Shown: positions 40,211 through 44,146 of the stretch, piece after piece
Layout of the letters: every line of letters begins with the position of its first letter
Numbering within the stretch: position 1 is the stretch's first letter
Assembly: GCA_035531775.1 (NCBI GenBank)
Contig: DATKSG010000053.1
Span: 1-44,146 of the forward strand
Reading direction: 5' to 3'
Length of the DNA: 44,146 nucleotides
Source of the DNA: DATKSG01 sp035531775
Lineage (GTDB): Bacteria > Actinomycetota > Acidimicrobiia > Acidimicrobiales > UBA8190
Translations under genes and position numbers: made by a program
The notes under the pieces: generated by a model
What the model was told of the DNA's origin: nothing
Databases searched by the model: none
Seen by the model: only the letters and a program-made list of their open reading frames with translations

Positions 40211-40754
40211 CCGGCAACGGGTCGTTGGACTGCTGGCCGGCGTCCGAGACGTGCTCGGTCCAGGCCGTCCCGTCCCAGTAGCGCAGCTGGTGGCGCCCGC
40301 TCGGGTCTGCGTACCACCCGAAGCCGGGCGACGACGACGGCCCAGGGGCCTCTTGGCCGCCCGCGCCCGGGGAATCGTCACCGGGTGTCGACGGGTATGG
40401 GGGAGGGCCGTCACCGGCCTCCACCGGCGGGGCGTAAAGCGCCGGCGCCTGGGTGCCGGGGGGCCACGGCGTGCCGGCCGACGCCGGGCCCGGGCTCTGG
40501 CCCTGGCGCTCGGCGGCCACCAGCTTGGGGCGGGTCATCACCAGGTAGAGCAGGCCCACGATCACCGAGAGCAGCCCGAACAGCAGCAGGAGCAGAACCT
40601 CGAGCACCAGCCACAGCACCTTGTTGGAGCCTGCCCGTTCCCACTGCCACGACGGGCGCTTGGCCATGTCGATGATGACGTAGATGGCCAACACCAACGA
40701 GGCGAGCGCCAGGAGGAGCACGGCCGGGCCGGCCGCGAGGGCGGCGAGGATCAC
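40206..40754 (-). CDS. DUF2510 membrane protein
   Basis: 182 residues from GTG 40754; the open frame is longer, but it would run through the rpsT gene. Two membrane spans are near 6-26 and 44-66, with RPSWQWERAGSNKVLW between them, like the PLDc_N-type membrane module. A proline-rich linker follows (about 80-145). The C-terminus holds a DUF2510 domain, GFGWYADPSGRHQLRYWDGT then AWTEHVSD. The domain is widespread in actinobacteria, and its role is not established. Its stop lies inside the 19-base repeat. Confidence 0.75.
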   Translation of the reverse strand: MILAALAAGPAVLLLALASLVLAIYVIIDMAKRPSWQWERAGSNKVLWLVLEVLLLLLFGLLSVIVGLLYLVMTRPKLVAAERQGQSPGPASAGTPWPPGTQAPALYAPPVEAGDGPPPYPSTPGDDSPGAGGQEAPGPSSSPGFGWYADPSGRHQLRYWDGTAWTEHVSDAGQQSNDPLPG

Positions 40755-40789
40755 AGGTGAGGCGACAGGCGACGCGAGGATCCGGCCGC

Positions 40790-41068
40790 TCAGCCGGCGG
40801 CGTCGCCGCTCGTGGCAGCCCGGGCCCGGCGCATCAGCCTGGACTTGCGGTTGGCGGCTTGGTTCTTGTGGATGACGCCCTTGGCGGCGGCCTTGTCGAT
40901 GCGGCGGACGGCAGCCTGCAGGGCCTCGCCCACTTCTTCCCCGCCGCCCTCGATGGCGGTGATGGCGCGCTTGGTCCGGGTGCGCATCTCCGAGCGCACC
41001 GACTTGTTGCGGAGGCGGAGCCGCTCGTTCTGGCGGTTGCGCTTGATCTGGCTGCGAATGTTGGCCAC
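40790..41068 (-). CDS. rpsT: 30S ribosomal protein S20
   Basis: 92 residues from GTG 41068; the longer open frame would add an unlikely proline-rich stretch. The sequence is highly basic, ANIRSQIKRNRQNERLRLRN, KGVIHKNQAANRKSRLMRR. S20 binds the 16S rRNA 5' domain and helps 30S assembly. It is divergent from lepA, with 140 bases between the starts, an order conserved in many actinobacteria. The C-terminal tail RARAATSGDAAG is longer than in E. coli. Confidence 0.95.
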   Translation of the reverse strand: MANIRSQIKRNRQNERLRLRNKSVRSEMRTRTKRAITAIEGGGEEVGEALQAAVRRIDKAAAKGVIHKNQAANRKSRLMRRARAATSGDAAG

Positions 41069-41193
41069 TGGGTTCTCGCTGCTTTCGGGAGGACCGGGGG
41101 ATCGAGCACCCGACGGCCCCGGAGGGGGCGGCACCGGCGGCGCCGCTGCGGACGACCACGGTACCAGCTACCAGGCACACTCCGCACCCCCGG

Positions 41194-41199
41194 TACGCT
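41194..41199 (+). promoter_or_regulatory. Possible -10 hexamer of lepA
   Basis: TACGCT ends nine bases before GTG 41209. The spacing is slightly longer than in the other leaderless genes of this window, so the transcript may be leaderless or have only a very short leader. Confidence 0.35.
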
Positions 41200-41208
41200 C
41201 CTGGGGCC

Positions 41209-42996
41209 GTGCTCGATCCCACCCGCATCCGGAATTTCTCGATCATCAGCCACGTCGACCATGGCAAGTCCACCTTGTCGGACCGCATCCTGGAGCTGAC
41301 CGAGGCGGTCGACCCCCGGCTGATGCGGGAGCAGTACCTCGACTCCATGGACATCGAGCGGGAGCGGGGCATCACCATCAAGGCCCAGAACGTCCGGGTG
41401 CATTGGCGGGGACATGTGCTGCACCTGATCGACACGCCGGGCCACGTGGACTTCGGCTACGAGGTGAGCCGGTCGCTGGCCGCCTGCGAGGGGGCCCTGC
41501 TCTTGGTGGACGCCTCACAGGGCATCCAGGCCCAGACCCTGGCCACGTCGTACCAGGCCATCGAGCACGACCTCGAGATCATCGCCGTGTTGAACAAGAT
41601 CGACCTCCCCGCCGCCGACCCCGTCCGGTGCGCAGCGGAGATCGAGCAGGTACTCGGCATCGATGCCGATTCGATCCTCCACATCTCGGCCAAGACCGGC
41701 GAGGGGGTGGCCGAGCTCCTCGACGCCGTGGTGGCTCGGGTGCCGTCCCCGGCCGCCGATGCTTCGGCTCCTCTGCGCGCGCTCATCTTCGACTCGTCCT
41801 ACGACCAGTACCGCGGCGTGGTGAGCTCCATCCGCGTTATGGACGGCGTCCTCAAGAAGTCATCGCGTGTGCGCTACATGCAGGCGGGCTCGGTGCACGA
41901 CATCGAGGAGATCGGGGTGCGCCTGCCGGTGCCGTCGCCGGTCGATGACCTCGGCCCCGGCGAAGTCGGTTACCTGATCTCCGGGATCAAGGACGTAGGG
42001 CAGGCCCGGTCCGGTGAGACGGTCACCGACGCCGTACGTCCCGCTCCTGAGCCGCTGGCCGGCTACAGGGACCCCAAGCCCATGGTGTTCTGCGGGCTGT
42101 ACCCGATCGACGGCGACGAGCTCACCGAGCTGCGCGAGGCACTGGAGAAGCTGCGGCTCAACGACTCGAGCGTCACCTTCGAGCCCGAGTCCTCGGGGGC
42201 TCTCGGCTTCGGCTTCCGATGCGGCTTCCTGGGGCTCTTGCACATGGAGATCGTGCGGGAGCGCCTAGAGCGCGAGTTCAATCTCTCGCTCATCGCCACG
42301 GCGCCGTCGGTGGCGTACCGGGCCGTGCTCATCGAGGGCACCGAGGTCGGTTTCGACAACCCGAGCGAGATGCCCGAGGCCAACCTGCTCGAGCGCATCG
42401 ACGAACCGATGCTGAAAGCCACCTTGATAGTGCCCTCCGAGCACGTGGGCACGGTCATGGACCTGTGCCAGACGCGGCGTGGCGAGCTCGACCGCATGGA
42501 GTACCTGTCACCCGAGCGCATGGAGCTCATGTACCGCATCCCGTTGGCCGAGGTCGTGGTGGACTTCTTCGACCAGTTGAAGAGCCGCACCAAGGGCTAC
42601 GCCAGCCTCGACTACGAGCCCGACGGCTACCAGGCCGCCAACCTGGTCAAGGTGGACGTGCTGATCAACCATGTGCCGGTGGACGCCTTCTCGACGGTGG
42701 TGCACCGGGCCCAGGCCGACAGCTACGGCCGGCGGATGACCGAGAAGCTCCGTGAGCTCATCCCGCGCCAGCTCTTCGACGTCCCCATTCAGGCCGCGGT
42801 GGGCGGTCGCATCATCGCCCGTGAGACGGTCAAGGCCAAGCGCAAGGACGTGCTGGCCAAGTGCTATGGCGGGGACATCACCCGCAAGCGCAAACTGCTC
42901 GAGAAGCAGAAGGAGGGCAAGAAGAAGATGAAGGCCATCGGGCGCGTGGAGGTGCCCCAGGAGGCCTTCATCTCGGCGCTGCGCCTCGAAGACTGA
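41209..42996 (+). CDS. lepA: Elongation factor 4 (LepA)
   Basis: 595 residues from GTG 41209. GTPase motifs are SHVDHGKST (14-22), the effector RERGITIKAQ, DTPGHVDFGYE and NKIDLP. Domains II and III and the LepA-specific C-terminus are complete, ending KKKMKAIGRVEVPQEAFIS. LepA is a ribosome-dependent GTPase affecting translation and initiation under stress. The length is as usual. It abuts the convergent PQQ-like gene (stops 42996/42997). It is unmistakable, and the start is the only uncertain detail. Confidence 0.97.
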   Translation: MLDPTRIRNFSIISHVDHGKSTLSDRILELTEAVDPRLMREQYLDSMDIERERGITIKAQNVRVHWRGHVLHLIDTPGHVDFGYEVSRSLAACEGALLLVDASQGIQAQTLATSYQAIEHDLEIIAVLNKIDLPAADPVRCAAEIEQVLGIDADSILHISAKTGEGVAELLDAVVARVPSPAADASAPLRALIFDSSYDQYRGVVSSIRVMDGVLKKSSRVRYMQAGSVHDIEEIGVRLPVPSPVDDLGPGEVGYLISGIKDVGQARSGETVTDAVRPAPEPLAGYRDPKPMVFCGLYPIDGDELTELREALEKLRLNDSSVTFEPESSGALGFGFRCGFLGLLHMEIVRERLEREFNLSLIATAPSVAYRAVLIEGTEVGFDNPSEMPEANLLERIDEPMLKATLIVPSEHVGTVMDLCQTRRGELDRMEYLSPERMELMYRIPLAEVVVDFFDQLKSRTKGYASLDYEPDGYQAANLVKVDVLINHVPVDAFSTVVHRAQADSYGRRMTEKLRELIPRQLFDVPIQAAVGGRIIARETVKAKRKDVLAKCYGGDITRKRKLLEKQKEGKKKMKAIGRVEVPQEAFISALRLED

Positions 42997-44146
42997 TCAG
43001 CGGGGCAGAGCCACTGCCTGCAGGCCGTTGGGTGAGGCCCACACGAAGAGGCCGTCCACCGACACTCCCACGCCGGGCACGGCATGTGACGGCGTGCCCG
43101 ACACCGGCGCCCCGGCTCCGCTGCACGAGGTGAAGGTGGTGCTAGCCGATCGCTGCCCGTTGGACAGGGCGGCGGCGGAGGCGGTGACCGTCACCGGCTG
43201 GCTCTGCCCGCACCACATGATCTCCGACGCCGGCACCGCCGTCACCGAGCCGGTCAGAAGATCGAGCAGCTCGTCGCCTCCTCCGGCCACCGGCACCACG
43301 ATGTGGCTGGCGTCGGCGATGGGCACCGCGTTGCCCGTGGTCACGGCCTGGGCGCTGCTGAGCGATCTCGACCAGGTGAGGCTGCCGCTGGCCGTGTCGA
43401 TGCCCGACAGCGTCAGGCCGACGCCGGAGGTGGAAAGCGTCCCTCCGCTGTAGGTTCCCGTCCCGCTGTAGCGGCAGACGAAGGGCACGGCCAGCTGCAA
43501 CACGCCGAAGCACTGATAGGACCCGCTCGTCGTCCACTGCACAGTGCCGTCGGCGGCCCGCACCCCGATCGTCTTGTAGGAGCCGAGGGGCTCGCTGTTG
43601 CCGTTGGGCGCCACCCCCACCGTGCCCACATCGAGGCTGCCGGCGGTGACGAAGTTCCAGCCGTATTGAGGCGAGTACTGAGTGCCGCCGAAGAGCGTCG
43701 AAACCTGGGCCGTCCAGGCCGGGACCCCACCTGCGGTCAGCTGCTCGAAGGCCGGGGGGGTGGACCCGGTCTCGTAGAGGTTCGTGGTCATCTGGCGGTA
43801 GGGGCCGGCCACCGTGCCCAGGACACGTCCGGTGGTCGGGACCAGGGCCACCACGGTGCCCGAGCTCCCGGCGCCGGCTTCGTTGACGCAGAAGACGTTC
43901 TTCTCGGTACACAGCTCGGGGGCGTCGGTGACGGTGGCGGGCGAGGTGGTGGCCCACAGTGCCTTGCCTGTGGTGATGTCGATGCCCTCGATGGTGACGG
44001 GACTGGCGGTCGGCCCCGACGCCGGGGCCATGTCGATAACCACGTTGCCGGAGGTGAGCGGTGTGATGGTCACGCCCGGCGAGATGGCCGAGGGCGAGAA
44101 CGGCACCTGCCACGCCACCGTGCCGGCGCGGGGGTCGACAGCCTCG
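42997..44146 (-). CDS. PQQ-like beta-propeller repeat protein (5' end outside window)
   Basis: The frame stays open to the edge of the window, and the codons before the annotated GTG (VDPRAGTVAWQVPFS) fit a repeat, so the true start lies beyond 44146. Repeats read VDPRAGTVAWQV, GIDITTGKALWATT and GIDTASGSLTWSRSLS, the strand-turn-Trp pattern of PQQ-type propellers (YncE/BamB-like). Cysteines (ELCTEKN, FVCRYSG, MWCGQS, FTSCSG) suggest an extracytoplasmic protein. A visible signal peptide is lacking because the 5' end is missing. No PQQ-enzyme residues were seen, so an assembly or surface role is more likely than a dehydrogenase. Confidence 0.75.
   Translation of the reverse strand, partial: EAVDPRAGTVAWQVPFSPSAISPGVTITPLTSGNVVIDMAPASGPTASPVTIEGIDITTGKALWATTSPATVTDAPELCTEKNVFCVNEAGAGSSGTVVALVPTTGRVLGTVAGPYRQMTTNLYETGSTPPAFEQLTAGGVPAWTAQVSTLFGGTQYSPQYGWNFVTAGSLDVGTVGVAPNGNSEPLGSYKTIGVRAADGTVQWTTSGSYQCFGVLQLAVPFVCRYSGTGTYSGGTLSTSGVGLTLSGIDTASGSLTWSRSLSSAQAVTTGNAVPIADASHIVVPVAGGGDELLDLLTGSVTAVPASEIMWCGQSQPVTVTASAAALSNGQRSASTTFTSCSGAGAPVSGTPSHAVPGVGVSVDGLFVWASPNGLQAVALPR

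Noticed and set aside
1..44146. CRISPR array, insertion sequence, prophage or biosynthetic gene cluster
   Set aside because: No regularly spaced repeats, no transposase or phage structural gene, and no assembly-line enzyme were seen on either strand.

Overview
The window is high-GC bacterial DNA that reads as Actinomycetota. The markers are a WYL-domain regulator pair of the PafBC type, BioB with the actinobacterial auxiliary protein BsaP, an F420-dependent luciferase-like oxidoreductase, a FolP2-like dihydropteroate synthase, a DUF2510 membrane protein, the holA-rpsT-lepA neighbourhood, and many leaderless genes. The surface-protein families suggest the class Acidimicrobiia, but this is inferred from remembered family resemblance. 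No CRISPR array, insertion sequence, integrase or rRNA was seen.

Layout. 1-1156: two nearly identical type IV pilin genes in tandem (the first cut by the window edge), each followed by a long GC hairpin. 1210-3824: a zinc-type dehydrogenase, a flippase-like membrane protein and a lipoprotein. 3818-6653: CtaG, divergent from two overlapping WYL regulators. 6745-8014 (minus): two secreted surface proteins under a sigma28/WhiG-like promoter. 8116-9444: an orphan MobF relaxase domain. 9445-11841 (minus): an archaeal-type riboflavin synthase, a broken DinB-like gene, bsaP and bioB. 11883-15782: an acyl-CoA dehydrogenase facing an enoyl-CoA hydratase, cupin and P450 operon. 15844-18099: a second sigma28-like promoter that runs into a hairpin, then a G1 glutamic peptidase, an MpaB/DUF2236 oxygenase and a 41-residue basic protein.

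18106-22595 (minus) is the most system-like block: a SipW-type signal peptidase, two duplicated TasA-like proteins with SipW-type signals, a strong terminator, and a large secreted repeat protein that carries the same kind of signal. With the pilins and the 6745-8014 pair, about a third of the first 23 kb encodes cell-surface or fibre proteins.

22982-30283: a histidine phosphatase, a DJ-1/PfpI protein, a thioesterase, then a probable operon of ABC ATPase, ABC permease, homospermidine synthase and a frameshifted amino-acid/polyamine permease. tRNA-Ala(GGC) follows. 30500-44146 is mostly housekeeping: a lipoprotein, leuS, an F420 oxidoreductase, a PAC2 protein with an APH-type kinase, a thioredoxin/TPR chaperone, a FolP2-like protein, holA, a DUF2510 protein, rpsT, lepA and a partial PQQ-like beta-propeller protein.

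Two genes (near 10046 and 29318) look frameshifted. Sequencing or assembly error cannot be separated from real decay without the reads.
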